DNA of 34,830 nt, from positions 1 to 34,830 of the forward strand of contig NZ_WSSB01000019.1 of assembly GCF_009831765.1 (NCBI RefSeq), written 5' to 3'. The translations under genes were made by a program, and so were the position numbers. The notes under the pieces are model-generated. The model saw nothing but the letters and a program-made list of their open reading frames with translations. It made no database searches and was not told the origin of the DNA. This DNA is from Craterilacuibacter sinensis (GTDB lineage Bacteria > Pseudomonadota > Gammaproteobacteria > Burkholderiales > Chromobacteriaceae). Each line of letters starts with the position of its first letter. Position 1 is the first letter of the stretch. Shown one piece after another: positions 24,014 through 33,144 of this stretch.

Positions 24014-25594
24014 CTACAACGCTGCGCTCGCGTCCGTGGGTAGCGGATCTTCCTTTTCTTCCCATGGCAGGGCTACTTTTTGCTGGTTGATCTTCAGGAC
24101 GCCTCCCTGAAAGTCCAGCTTGGTGGAAACCTGCTTGCCATCGAACTTGATCAGCTTCTTGTCTGCCCATTCGGCCAATTGGGCATCCAGCAGACTCTTG
24201 GCCAGATCGTCGATTTCGGCCATGTCCGGCTGGTCTTCTGCGCTGGCGTCAACGGTGAACAGATTGCGTGCCTGTGCAACCACCATGGTTTCCAGTGCCG
24301 GTTTGGGCAGTGAGACATCGGCGTCGACAATAAAGCGGCTGATAAAGGTCAGCGGTGACTTAAGGTCGGCTTCCTGGAAACCCTTGATTGCCATGGAGCC
24401 GGTCAGCGAGCTCATGCCGCTAGGCAAGCCCAGCTCAAGCTGGTGAACCACCAGCTTGGGATCGTTTTGCAGTAGCGGTACGCCATTTTTCAGGATGGTA
24501 TCGATATAGCGCTTGCGCATATCGGCCGGTGCGATGTTCTCGAACGGGATCTTGGATAGCTCCTGATCCAGCTTGACCAGTGTTGGGCCGTGCAGATGGT
24601 TGGCCGAGATATCAAGCTTGAGCGGGCCGTATTTCTGCTCGTCGTAGCGGAAAGTCTCAAAGCCCAGCTTACCGCGCGTATTGACGAACTGATCCTGCTC
24701 GCTGGTAACAATCTGGTAGTTCAGCTTGGTCAGCTCGACATTGGATGGCTTGAGCTCGCCCGACGGGTTGATGAATTCGCCCACCCTGACCCGCGTGACC
24801 AGATAAATCAGCTCGTTCAGCTTGATGCTGTAAGGAATGGCTTCCTTCCAGCCCAGCTTGACGTTATTGACGTTCAGCTCGCCAGTGCCCAGACGCACGC
24901 CACTATCGCCGGGGCGAACATCGGACACATAACGCACGCCGTCAAAGGCAAAGCGTCCCTTGCTGGCCGCATCCAGCACAAAGCCCGGCGAGTCGGCTTC
25001 CAGCAGATATTCTTTGAAGCCGCGCCCGTAATCCACCTTGAGGTCGAAGCCCTGCCAGTTCATCTTGACGCCGGCCAGTGTCTCTTCGTAGTCAAACTTG
25101 GGAATGTTGACTTTCAGCTCGCCGCCACCGCCAAAGCCCAGACGGTTGGTCACGGTAATCGGTTCGGCTTCGCCGAAGAAGCGCGACAGTGTCTTGCGCG
25201 TAGCCGGGCTCATATCGAACTCGGTGGTCACCAGTGCGCGGGCCGGCATCAGGTTGAAGCTGGCAAGGCCGGGCAGCGGGCCGTGCTGGATCTTGTTGGT
25301 ATAACGCAGCGTGCCGCCCAAGAGCGGGCGCAGATTATCGGGCAGAGCACCCAGATAAGGGCCGAGCAGGCGCTTGTTCAGCTCAAGCTCGGTGGTTTCG
25401 GTCGAGGAAAACCAGCCGCGCTGGTAACTATGCGACTTGATGGTAAACATCGACATGGCGGACAGCAGCTTGTGCTGTTCGGCCAGCGTTGCTTCGGCCT
25501 TGATACCGGCCCAATAGGAGAAGCCGCCATACAGGGCGGCAAGGGAGGCTGCTGTTGCTGCAGCCAGTTTCCAGCTTTGCTTCTTGATGTTCAC
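24014..25594 (-). CDS. DUF945 (YdgA/YihF-type) envelope protein
   Basis: 526 aa from GTG 25594, chosen because AGCAGG lies about 8 nt upstream and the next residues form a signal anchor (VNIKKQSWKLAAATAASLAA then LYGGFSYWAG); the frame is open 95 codons further but that part is not protein-like. Family features include the N-terminal anchor, SYQRGWFSSTETTELEL, long beta-strand stretches with repeated LxxLxY patterns, and a C-terminal module (KLIKFDGKQVSTKLDFQGG, LKINQQKVALP). Such proteins are periplasm-facing; their function is poorly known. It is divergent from the desaturase gene. Confidence 0.85.
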   Translation of the reverse strand: MNIKKQSWKLAAATAASLAALYGGFSYWAGIKAEATLAEQHKLLSAMSMFTIKSHSYQRGWFSSTETTELELNKRLLGPYLGALPDNLRPLLGGTLRYTNKIQHGPLPGLASFNLMPARALVTTEFDMSPATRKTLSRFFGEAEPITVTNRLGFGGGGELKVNIPKFDYEETLAGVKMNWQGFDLKVDYGRGFKEYLLEADSPGFVLDAASKGRFAFDGVRYVSDVRPGDSGVRLGTGELNVNNVKLGWKEAIPYSIKLNELIYLVTRVRVGEFINPSGELKPSNVELTKLNYQIVTSEQDQFVNTRGKLGFETFRYDEQKYGPLKLDISANHLHGPTLVKLDQELSKIPFENIAPADMRKRYIDTILKNGVPLLQNDPKLVVHQLELGLPSGMSSLTGSMAIKGFQEADLKSPLTFISRFIVDADVSLPKPALETMVVAQARNLFTVDASAEDQPDMAEIDDLAKSLLDAQLAEWADKKLIKFDGKQVSTKLDFQGGVLKINQQKVALPWEEKEDPLPTDASAAL

Positions 25595-25741
25595 GAAACC
25601 TGCTCTGCGTTGAGTCCAGAGTGGCATCTTACAATACTCGTTGCCGGCTGACGATGGCCTTGCCACGCAATAAACATAGCCATGCCATAAAAATAAACGA
25701 TAGAATCGAGCAATCTGTCTAATTAATGGTGCGAACGCAAG

Positions 25742-26920
25742 ATGCAGTGGCTTAACGGTTTGATTGATCTGCCCTGGTGGGGCTATATCCTGGTAGGGCT
25801 GGGGCTGACCCATATCACTATCGCATCGGTGACTATTTTCCTGCATCGCCATCAGGCGCACCGCGCGCTGGATCTGCACCCGCTACCCAGCCATTTCTTC
25901 CGTTTCTGGCTATGGCTGACCACCGGTCAGGTGACCAAGGAGTGGGCGTCTATCCATCGCAAGCATCACGCCAAGTGCGAAACGGCGGAAGATCCGCATA
26001 GCCCGGTGGTACTGGGCATACGCAAGGTGCTATGGCAGGGTTACGAGCTGTATCGTACCGCCTGCAAGGATAAAAGCATTATGGAGAAGTTCGGTCACGG
26101 CACACCGGACGACTGGCTGGAGCGCAATCTCTACACCCGCCATAGCGGCAAGGGCATTGTGCTGATGCTGCTGATCAATCTGGTCCTGTTCGGGCCGATC
26201 GGGCTGAGCATCTGGGCGGTACAGATGTTGTGGATTCCGTTCTGGGCTGCCGGCGTGATTAACGGCATTGGCCACTACTGGGGCTACCGCAACTTCGAGA
26301 ATGAAGACGCCGCCACCAATATTGTGCCTTGGGGCATTCTGGTGGGCGGGGAAGAGCTGCATAACAACCACCATACTTTCGGTACTTCGGCCAAGCTGTC
26401 GTACAAGTGGTTCGAGTTTGATATCGGCTGGATGTATATCCGCATTCTCGAAATTCTGCATCTGGCCCGCGTGCGCAAAGTCGCGCCGCGCCTGATTGTG
26501 GATGCTAACCGCAATGTGGTGACGGCAGACAGCCTGCAGGCGGTGATTGCCAATCGTTATGCCATCGCCGCACGCTATGCGCGCGAGCTTAAGGCGGTGA
26601 CGCATGCTGAGCTGGCAAAAATCCATCTGCCCGAACTCAAGGGGCAGGCGGGTGCCAAGATGAAGATCTGGCTTAAGCAGGATGCCAAGGATACGCCGCC
26701 GCTTGAGCGCGAGCAGTTGGCACAGGTGCTGGCACACAGCGATGTGCTGGCAACGGTCTATAGCATGCGTCAGGAACTGACACGCCTGTGGGAGCGCTCG
26801 GCGTTAACGAGCGAACAACTGGTCAGGGAGTTGCAGGACTGGTGTATGCGTGCCGAGCAAAGCGGCATCGCCGCGCTGGAAGAATTCAGCCGTAAATTGC
26901 GCGGCGCTTCGCTCGCCTGA
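25742..26920 (+). CDS. Acyl (delta-9 type) fatty acid desaturase
   Basis: 392 aa membrane di-iron desaturase. The three His boxes are complete: HRHQAH at 35-40, HRKHH at 72-76 and HNNHH at 207-211, with hydrophobic segments about 13-33, 137-175 between them. It introduces a cis double bond into acyl chains of CoA or phospholipid, which adjusts membrane fluidity. The C-terminal about 100 residues are a soluble helical extension. A DesA/DesC-like name is possible but the exact substrate cannot be told. The gene is followed by a strong terminator, so it is monocistronic. Confidence 0.93.
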   Translation: MQWLNGLIDLPWWGYILVGLGLTHITIASVTIFLHRHQAHRALDLHPLPSHFFRFWLWLTTGQVTKEWASIHRKHHAKCETAEDPHSPVVLGIRKVLWQGYELYRTACKDKSIMEKFGHGTPDDWLERNLYTRHSGKGIVLMLLINLVLFGPIGLSIWAVQMLWIPFWAAGVINGIGHYWGYRNFENEDAATNIVPWGILVGGEELHNNHHTFGTSAKLSYKWFEFDIGWMYIRILEILHLARVRKVAPRLIVDANRNVVTADSLQAVIANRYAIAARYARELKAVTHAELAKIHLPELKGQAGAKMKIWLKQDAKDTPPLEREQLAQVLAHSDVLATVYSMRQELTRLWERSALTSEQLVRELQDWCMRAEQSGIAALEEFSRKLRGASLA

Positions 26921-26940
26921 GCCGGTAGTTGCAGCTAGCG

Positions 26941-26967
26941 CGGCCTCCCATGCGGGAGGCCGTTTTT
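26941..26967 (+). terminator. Terminator of the desaturase gene
   Basis: CGGCCTCCC / GGGAGGCCG, 9-bp stem with loop ATGC, followed by TTTTT. Confidence 0.93.
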
Positions 26968-27023
26968 CATTTGGGCGGCAGGCCGCTACACTAGCGTTTT
27001 TTGATCTGTATTAAAGGATGGCA

Positions 27024-27371
27024 ATGTCTCTTTATCGTCACAAGGCTGGTGCGCGTCTGGCCGAAGCCGTGGTCAGCAATGGCCTGATCTTTATGGCGGG
27101 TCAGGTGCCGGAGAACGTGGACGCGGATGCCGAAGCGCAAACGGCTAATGTGTTGGCCCAGATCGATACCTTGCTGGCCGAACTGGATTCAAGCAAGGCC
27201 AAGCTGGTGGATGCCACCATTTATCTGGCCGATCTGGCTGATTACGACGCGATGAATGCCGCATGGGATGCATGGGTGATTCCGGGGCAGACCCCGGCGC
27301 GCGCTACGGTACAGGCCAAGCTGGCCAATCCGGCATGGAAAGTGGAAATCAAGATTGTCGCGGAGCGCTGA
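27024..27371 (+). CDS. RidA/YjgF family protein
   Basis: 115 aa from the ATG at 27024; an ATG at 27018 directly abuts AAAGGA with no spacing, so the second start fits the ribosome site better. RidA proteins deaminate reactive enamines and imines made by PLP enzymes. Visible family marks are VVSNGLIFMAGQVPEN, the segment TANVLAQIDTLLAELDSSKA, the A-T-I-Y-L-A-D block, and PARATVQAKLANPAWKVEIK with the conserved Arg (PAR) that holds the substrate carboxylate. It belongs to the shorter YoaB/YjgH-like branch. It stands alone between two terminators. Confidence 0.92.
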   Translation: MSLYRHKAGARLAEAVVSNGLIFMAGQVPENVDADAEAQTANVLAQIDTLLAELDSSKAKLVDATIYLADLADYDAMNAAWDAWVIPGQTPARATVQAKLANPAWKVEIKIVAER

Positions 27372-27391
27372 TACCCGCGTCGGAAAAATAC

Positions 27392-27421
27392 AAAACCCCC
27401 GTGGCGATGCCCGGGGGTTTT
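27392..27421. terminator. Bidirectional terminator between ridA-type gene and emrB
   Basis: AAAACCCCCG / CGGGGGTTTT with a 10-nt loop. It serves the convergent gene pair. Confidence 0.93.
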
Positions 27422-27424
27422 TCC

Positions 27425-28966
27425 TTAATGACCTGCATCCACCACTGCACCGCCGCCGGCCGGTTTGAATGGGGGCCGGGCGAGCCAAACCAGCAAGGTC
27501 AGGCCGATAAACAGGATGGAACACAGCCAGAAGATCTCGTTGGCCGAGATAAAGAAGCCCTGGCGGGTGATGTCCTGTGCGATCAGTGCCGCCGCCTGCT
27601 GCTGGCTCAGCCCCGCAGCGTGCATCTGTGCCAGCGCCGTGCTGGTGTTGGGGTCGTAGACCGAGATCTGGCTGCTCAGTGTCACATGGTGCACCGCTTC
27701 ACGCCGCTCCCACCCGGTGGTGATCAGCGAGGTGCCGATCGAACCGGACAGCGTGCGCATGAAGTTGGACAGGCTGGAGGCGCTGGCAATCTGGTCGGCC
27801 CTGAGCCCCGCCAGCGAGATCATGGTCAGAGGCATGAAAAAGCCGGCGACGGCAATTCCCTGGATGAACTGCGGCCATACCACCCAGGCAAAGTCCATCT
27901 GCGGGTTGAAGGTGGTGCGCCAGTAAAAGCAGGCAGCAAAGATGAGGAAACTGGCGGTAACGATCCAGCGCAGATCCAGGCGCTGCGCGTTTTTGCCGAT
28001 GATGGGCGACAGGATGACCGGCAGGATGCCGATCGGCGCCATTGCCAGCCCGGCCTGGGTCGCGGTATAGCCCATCTGGGTCTGCAGCAGTAGCGGCATC
28101 AGCACCACGGTGCCGAAGTAGAGCATGAAGCCGACGCTCAGGCACAGTACGCCGACGCTGAAGTTGCGGTGGCGGAACAGGCTCAGGTCGACCACCGGAT
28201 GCGGATTGTGTTTTTCCCACACCACCAGATAGGCCAGCGCGATTACGGCTACCAGCGTCAGCGCGACGATCTCCCCCGAGGAAAACCAGTCCAGTTCTTT
28301 GCCGCGATCCAGCATGATCTGCAGGGCGCCGACACCGATCACCAGCAGCGCCAGCCCGATCTTGTCGATCGGCTGCGCGGTGATGGCGGTTTCGCGGCCC
28401 TTGAGTTCCTTCCAACTGATGGCAATTGCGGCCAGACCGATCGGCACGTTGATGAAGAAAATCCAGCTCCAGTGCCAGTTGTCCGAAATCCAGCCGCCCA
28501 GAATGGGGCCGAAAATGGGCGCCACAATCACCGTCATCGACCACAGCGCCAGCGCCATGCCTTTCTTTTCGTCCGGGTAGGACGCCAGCAGCAGGCTTTG
28601 CGACAGCGGGATCATCGGGCCGGCCAGTGCGCCTTGCAGCACGCGGAACAGGATCAGCGCCTCGAGGTTGGGCGCGATGCCGCACAGCCACGAGGTGATG
28701 ACAAAACCCGTGGTGGAGAGCAGGAACAGCCTGACTTCGCCCAGACGCTTGGCCAGCCAGCCGGTAATCGGGATGGCGATGGCGTTGGCGACGGCAAAGG
28801 AGGTGATCACCCAGGTGCCTTGGCTGGCCGAGGCGCCAAGGTTGCCGGCAATGGTAGGGATGGCGACGTTGGCGATGGTCGTGTCCAGCACCTGCATGAA
28901 CACGGCCAGCGACAAGGCCAGCGTCACCCACACGCGGCGGGCGCCTTCAAGTGGCTTCAGCGGCAT
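27425..28966 (-). CDS. emrB: DHA2-family drug:proton antiporter (EmrB type)
   Basis: 513 aa, the same length as E. coli EmrB (512). Fourteen membrane segments are expected; the DHA2 signature LDTTIANVAIPTIAG is at the start and the motif-A equivalent GWLAKRLGEVRLFLLS follows. It is the inner-membrane pump of the tripartite system and exports hydrophobic compounds by proton exchange. It begins 9 nt after the emrA stop codon and is the last gene of the emrR-OMF-emrA-emrB run. Confidence 0.95.
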   Translation of the reverse strand: MPLKPLEGARRVWVTLALSLAVFMQVLDTTIANVAIPTIAGNLGASASQGTWVITSFAVANAIAIPITGWLAKRLGEVRLFLLSTTGFVITSWLCGIAPNLEALILFRVLQGALAGPMIPLSQSLLLASYPDEKKGMALALWSMTVIVAPIFGPILGGWISDNWHWSWIFFINVPIGLAAIAISWKELKGRETAITAQPIDKIGLALLVIGVGALQIMLDRGKELDWFSSGEIVALTLVAVIALAYLVVWEKHNPHPVVDLSLFRHRNFSVGVLCLSVGFMLYFGTVVLMPLLLQTQMGYTATQAGLAMAPIGILPVILSPIIGKNAQRLDLRWIVTASFLIFAACFYWRTTFNPQMDFAWVVWPQFIQGIAVAGFFMPLTMISLAGLRADQIASASSLSNFMRTLSGSIGTSLITTGWERREAVHHVTLSSQISVYDPNTSTALAQMHAAGLSQQQAAALIAQDITRQGFFISANEIFWLCSILFIGLTLLVWLARPPFKPAGGGAVVDAGH

Positions 28967-28975
28967 GCGATATCC

Positions 28976-30118
28976 TTACTGCCCCAGGTTGGCGGCAATG
29001 ACCTGGGCGACCAGCGTATTGGCGCGTTCGAGTTGGCCGGCGTAGATGTCGGTCGACAGCTGTGGCTTGCCTGCAGGGGCTTTGCTGACCAGCGGGCCGC
29101 TGGTGTCGGAGATGTCGACTGTGACGTTCATCGACAGGCCCAGGCGCAGCGGATGCTGCTGCAGTTCGGCCGGGTCCAGCGCAATGCGGACCGGCACACG
29201 CTGCACCACCTTGATCCAGTTGCCGGTGGCATTTTGCGCCGGCAGCAGCGAGAACACGCTGCCGGTGCCGGCGGCCAGACCGACGACCTTGCCCTTGAAG
29301 CTGACGCTGTCGCCGTATACGTCGGCATGCACCGTCGCCGGCTGGCCGATGCGCAGCTTGGCCAACTGGCTTTCCTTGAAGTTGGCATCCACCCACATGC
29401 TGTTCATTGGCACCAGCGCCATCAGCGGGGTGCCGGGCTGGATGCGCATGCCGACCTGGGCGCTGCGCCGCGCAATCTGGCCTTGTGCCGGTGCCAGTAC
29501 GCGGGTGCGTTCGACAGCCAGCGCCGCTTCGCGCACCAGGGCGGCCGCGCGGGCCACTTGCGGATGCTTGGCGACGGTGTCCGACATCACCAGTTCGCGC
29601 TGTGCGGCCAGATCGGCTTCGGCCACCCGCAAGGCGGATTGCGCCGCACTGGCTGCATCGCGTGCATGCTGCAGTTCTTCATGGGAGATGGATTCGTCCT
29701 GGCTGGCCTGTTCGCGGCGCTTGAGGTCGCCCTCGGTGCGGGACAGCGTGGTACGGCGCTCGGCCACCACGGCTTCCAGTTTGCTCTGGCCGGTAATCAG
29801 GGTACGGGTCTGGCGCACGGCCTGCGCCAGTTCGGCTTTGGCACGGGTCAATGCCAGTGTGGCATCGGCAGGCTCCAGTTGGACCAAGAGGGCGCCGGCT
29901 TCGACTTGCTGGGTGTCCTCGGCGCCGATGGCGGTGATGGTGCCGCCGATCTGGGCCGAGACCGGGATCTGGTTGCCGGCGGCGTAGGCGTCATCGGTGC
30001 TTTCCTTGCCCCTGAGGAAAAACAGCCAGTAGGCAATGAGGGCGATGCCGATGAGGATGACGGCGATGCTCAGCTTGAGTAGCGCCTTGTTGCGGGCAAT
30101 TTTCTTGTTGTCGGGCAT
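28976..30118 (-). CDS. emrA: EmrA-type periplasmic adaptor (HlyD/MFP family)
   Basis: 380 aa. One N-terminal membrane anchor (about 14-34) is followed by TDDAYAAGNQIPVSAQIGGTI, the lipoyl half-motif and start of the beta-barrel, then a long alpha hairpin (about 80-185, heptad-rich) and the second lipoyl/beta half, which ends ADILD-like in SMNVTVDISD. It joins EmrB to the outer-membrane channel. Its ATG directly follows the TAA of the outer-membrane factor gene (TAAATG), indicating coupled translation. Confidence 0.95.
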   Translation of the reverse strand: MPDNKKIARNKALLKLSIAVILIGIALIAYWLFFLRGKESTDDAYAAGNQIPVSAQIGGTITAIGAEDTQQVEAGALLVQLEPADATLALTRAKAELAQAVRQTRTLITGQSKLEAVVAERRTTLSRTEGDLKRREQASQDESISHEELQHARDAASAAQSALRVAEADLAAQRELVMSDTVAKHPQVARAAALVREAALAVERTRVLAPAQGQIARRSAQVGMRIQPGTPLMALVPMNSMWVDANFKESQLAKLRIGQPATVHADVYGDSVSFKGKVVGLAAGTGSVFSLLPAQNATGNWIKVVQRVPVRIALDPAELQQHPLRLGLSMNVTVDISDTSGPLVSKAPAGKPQLSTDIYAGQLERANTLVAQVIAANLGQ

Positions 30119-31543
30119 TTACTTGCTCTCCGTTGCAAGGTGGCCGGCCAGCGCGCGCAGCAGGGCAGTCTGGGCCTGCAGTTGGCGTACATGGGCTTCG
30201 TTGTTTTCCAGCGCGGCGGCAAGTGCGCTGCGTTGGGCATGGATATTCTGGCTGGGGGCAATCAGGCCGCTGGCCAGCCGGCTGCTGCTGCGGCTGGCAA
30301 TGCGCTGTTGGGTGTCCAGCGCGGCACGGCTGGCGGCATGGGCTTGCTGGCTACCCAGGGTCTGGCTGACACCATCAGCCGCTTCCTGTATCGCACCCAG
30401 CAGGGTCTGGTTATAGCCGGCAACGGCCGCATCATAGTTGGCACTTTGTGCATCCAGCGCGGCATTGAGCGCACCGGAATGAAACAGCGGCAAGGTGATA
30501 CCCGGTGTGATGGCGCTGGCCAGTGCCCCGGCACTGAACAGGTCGCTCAGGTTCTGCGCCTGCAGCCCGGCCATCGCCCCCAGGGTGACGTCGGGGTAGA
30601 ACTCGGCCTTGGCTGCCTTGACGCCGGATGCGGCGGCTTTGACCCGGGCTTGTTGCGCCAGGATGTCCGGCCGCTGTGCCAGTACGCGCGTGCTTAGCGT
30701 GCGGGTATCCAGCTGCCATTGCGGCAATGCTTGCAGCGGCAGGCTGGCTAGCTGCGCATCGGGCAGGGTGGTGAGGGCGGCCAGCGCATGGCGGGCACGG
30801 GCCATGCGGGTCTGGGTCGCGGCCATGCGGGTAGCCAGTTGCTGCTGCTCGCGCAGCACGCTGTCGCTCGCATCCGGTGACGCGATGCCGGAGGCCACCA
30901 GTCCTCGTGCCTGTTTCAGCTCGCTTGCAAGCAGGGCCTGATCGCGCTGCAGCAGTTGCAGGCTGTGGCGGGCAGCCATGTAGTCGAGGTACTGGGCGGT
31001 GACGGCACTGGCCAGCCAGTTACGGCTGTCTTCGGCCTCCAGCCGGGCCGCGTTTTGCCGGCTGTTGGCCGCAGCCAGCAAGGCGCGGGTCTTGCCCCAG
31101 AAATCCAGACGCCAGCCCAGGTTCAGCGAGAGCTGGTTCAGTGAAAACCAGTTGCCGGCCAGCGGCGGTGGCAGCAGGCCATATTCGGAATTGCGCAGGC
31201 GCTGGTGTGCACCTTGCAGATCCAGTTGCGGGCCATCACTGGCATCGGTCAACGCCATGCTGGCGCCAGCCTGGCGGATGCGGGCTTGTGCCAGTGTCAG
31301 CGATGGGTGGTTTTGCAGCGCCTGCTCGACCAGCCGGTCAAGTGCCGGCTGTTGCAGTGCCTTCCACCATGCGCCTTGTGCCGGCGCGGGTGTTGCAGCA
31401 CTGTTGTCCAGGCCATAAGCGGCGGGCGAGAGCGCAGTTGCGTGTGGCTGGCCATCACGGATATTGGCGCAGCCTGCCAGAAACAGCCCCAGCAAGGGGA
31501 TCAGTCCCAATCTGAATCGGCAGTGTTTGGTTTTATAATTCAC
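30119..31543 (-). CDS. Outer-membrane efflux lipoprotein (NodT/OprM type)
   Basis: 474 aa from GTG 31543, with AAGGTG 8 nt upstream; the frame extends further but only this start gives a signal peptide. The lipobox LAGC puts the acylated Cys at residue 25. Two outer-membrane-efflux repeats follow, with the usual helical stretches and LDFWGKTRALLAAANSRQNA. It provides the TolC-like exit duct. E. coli emrAB lacks its own channel gene, but betaproteobacterial operons often contain one. Confidence 0.92.
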   Translation of the reverse strand: MNYKTKHCRFRLGLIPLLGLFLAGCANIRDGQPHATALSPAAYGLDNSAATPAPAQGAWWKALQQPALDRLVEQALQNHPSLTLAQARIRQAGASMALTDASDGPQLDLQGAHQRLRNSEYGLLPPPLAGNWFSLNQLSLNLGWRLDFWGKTRALLAAANSRQNAARLEAEDSRNWLASAVTAQYLDYMAARHSLQLLQRDQALLASELKQARGLVASGIASPDASDSVLREQQQLATRMAATQTRMARARHALAALTTLPDAQLASLPLQALPQWQLDTRTLSTRVLAQRPDILAQQARVKAAASGVKAAKAEFYPDVTLGAMAGLQAQNLSDLFSAGALASAITPGITLPLFHSGALNAALDAQSANYDAAVAGYNQTLLGAIQEAADGVSQTLGSQQAHAASRAALDTQQRIASRSSSRLASGLIAPSQNIHAQRSALAAALENNEAHVRQLQAQTALLRALAGHLATESK

Positions 31544-31599
31544 GTGATAGTCACCTTGCTTATTATCTGGGCAGTAGAAAACTGCACGCCTGACCGGCA

Positions 31600-32112
31600 T
31601 TAGCCCGTCAGGCGTGCGAGCAGCTTGCGCTCCAGTGTTTCCAGTTGCCTGCACTCTTCCGCGGAAAAATCCTGCCACAGCTCCTTGAGTCGGGCGCGTT
31701 GCACCGGCAGCACTTCACGGATCAGGGCCTGGCCAGCCTCGGTCAGGGCCAGTTCGGTCTTGCGCCGGTCTTCGATAGAAGGTTGACGCTGGATCCAGCC
31801 CTTTTTTTCCAGTTCATCGACGACACGGGTGGCATTGGTGCGGGAAAAGGCCATTGCTGATGAAATATCCGACGGGCTGACGCGCTCGTCCGGGCGCGAA
31901 TAGATCAGCATCAGTGCCATCCATGTGGTTTCGTTTAGCTCATAGGGCTTGAGCGAAGCGTTGAACCAGGCATCGAGTTGTAGCTGGGTATAAAAATGCA
32001 GGCGCGTGAGAATGACCTCCTCACGCGGTGAACCCGGCATTTTGCGGGCGATGCGGTCAACGGCATCTTCCAGATTGGCAAGAGAGAGGCAGGGGGAAAT
32101 GGGTTCTGTCAT
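31600..32112 (-). CDS. emrR: MarR-family regulator of the efflux operon (EmrR/MprA type)
   Basis: 170 aa from the ATG at 32112 (AAAGGA upstream); the open frame extends another 27 codons into the miaA end. A winged helix-turn-helix covers about 55-150: ELNETTWMALMLI, SPSDISSAMAFSRTNATRVV (recognition helix) and the wing EKKGWIQRQPSIEDRRKTEL. It probably represses its own operon and is released by pump substrates, as in E. coli. I found no clear palindromic operator in the short 41-bp gap before it; it may also be co-transcribed with miaA. Confidence 0.92.
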   Translation of the reverse strand: MTEPISPCLSLANLEDAVDRIARKMPGSPREEVILTRLHFYTQLQLDAWFNASLKPYELNETTWMALMLIYSRPDERVSPSDISSAMAFSRTNATRVVDELEKKGWIQRQPSIEDRRKTELALTEAGQALIREVLPVQRARLKELWQDFSAEECRQLETLERKLLARLTG

Positions 32113-32153
32113 GTCCTTTATAGTAACGGACGTGACAAAGCCGGGCAAACGAA

Positions 32154-33098
32154 TTATCTGGAACGGGTTAGCCAGTGGTCGATTGCGCCACAAGCCGGGC
32201 TAAGCAGATCCGGCATCAGGCAGTCGATCTCTATCTTGTCCATGGCGCGCAGCCAGGTGAGCTGGCGTTTGGCAAGCTGGCGCGTAGCGGCCACGCCCTT
32301 GTCGATAAAGTCAGTCATGCCGTACAAGCCATCCTGATATTCCCAGGCCTGGCGGTAGCCCACGCAGCGCATGGATGGCAGCGCAAGATTCAGCGCCGGA
32401 TAGTGCTGACGCAAGGCACTCACCTCATCCAGAAAGCCGGCGTCCAGCATCATCTGAAAGCGCAGGGCGATGCGCTGGTGCAGCCAGGCGCGATCGGACG
32501 GGATCAAGGCCAGTGGCAACATGTCGAATGGCGCTGCGTCTTCCCGCCCTCGTGCATGCAGCGAAGACAGGCTCTGTCCGGCAAGTATTATGACCTCCAG
32601 CGCACGCTGGATGCGCTGCGCATCATTAGGTGCCAGGCGTGCGGCGGTGGCCGGGTCTAGTTTGGCCAAACGCGCGTGCATGGCGGGCCAGCCATGTTCG
32701 GCGGCTTCCTGATCCAGTTGGGCGCGTAGTGCAGGGTCCGCCTCGGGCAGGTCGGACAGGCCTTCACGCAAGGCCTTGAAATAAAGCATGGTGCCGCCGG
32801 CCAGCAGCGGAATATTACCGCGCGCATTAATCTCGCCGATCAGCCGGCTTGCATCGCTGCAGAACTGGGCGGCCGAATAGGCTTCGGTCGGGTTGATGAT
32901 ATCGATCAGATGGTGCGGGCAACTGGCCATCTCGGCCGCGCTGGGTTTGGCCGTGCCGATGTCCATATCGCGGTACACCAGTGCCGAATCGACGCTGATG
33001 ATTTCGACCGGATAGCGTTGTGCCAGTGCCAGCGCGAGGCCGGTTTTGCCGGAGGCGGTCGGTCCCATCAACAGGATGGCGCGGGGAGAAGCGTTCAT
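32154..33098 (-). CDS. miaA: tRNA dimethylallyltransferase
   Basis: 314 aa from the ATG at 33098; 37 extra open codons upstream look non-coding. It transfers a dimethylallyl group to A37 of tRNAs reading UNN codons. The P-loop GPTASGKT lies at 12-19, with [18 protein letters not shown] (pyrophosphate/tRNA site) and HHLIDI. Length agrees with the family. It follows sbcB by 46 nt on the same strand and precedes emrR by 41 nt. Confidence 0.96.
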   Translation of the reverse strand: MNASPRAILLMGPTASGKTGLALALAQRYPVEIISVDSALVYRDMDIGTAKPSAAEMASCPHHLIDIINPTEAYSAAQFCSDASRLIGEINARGNIPLLAGGTMLYFKALREGLSDLPEADPALRAQLDQEAAEHGWPAMHARLAKLDPATAARLAPNDAQRIQRALEVIILAGQSLSSLHARGREDAAPFDMLPLALIPSDRAWLHQRIALRFQMMLDAGFLDEVSALRQHYPALNLALPSMRCVGYRQAWEYQDGLYGMTDFIDKGVAATRQLAKRQLTWLRAMDKIEIDCLMPDLLSPACGAIDHWLTRSR

Positions 33099-33144
33099 AT
33101 GTCTTGATCTTGTCAGTGGCAGCACGTGTTTCGCTGCCTGGTTG

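Noticed and set aside
28169-30082. Open frame of 637 codons on the plus strand
   Set aside because: It lies antisense to emrA and emrB in a GC-rich region, is dominated by Gln/Arg/Gly/His repeats and shows no domain; it is a shadow frame.
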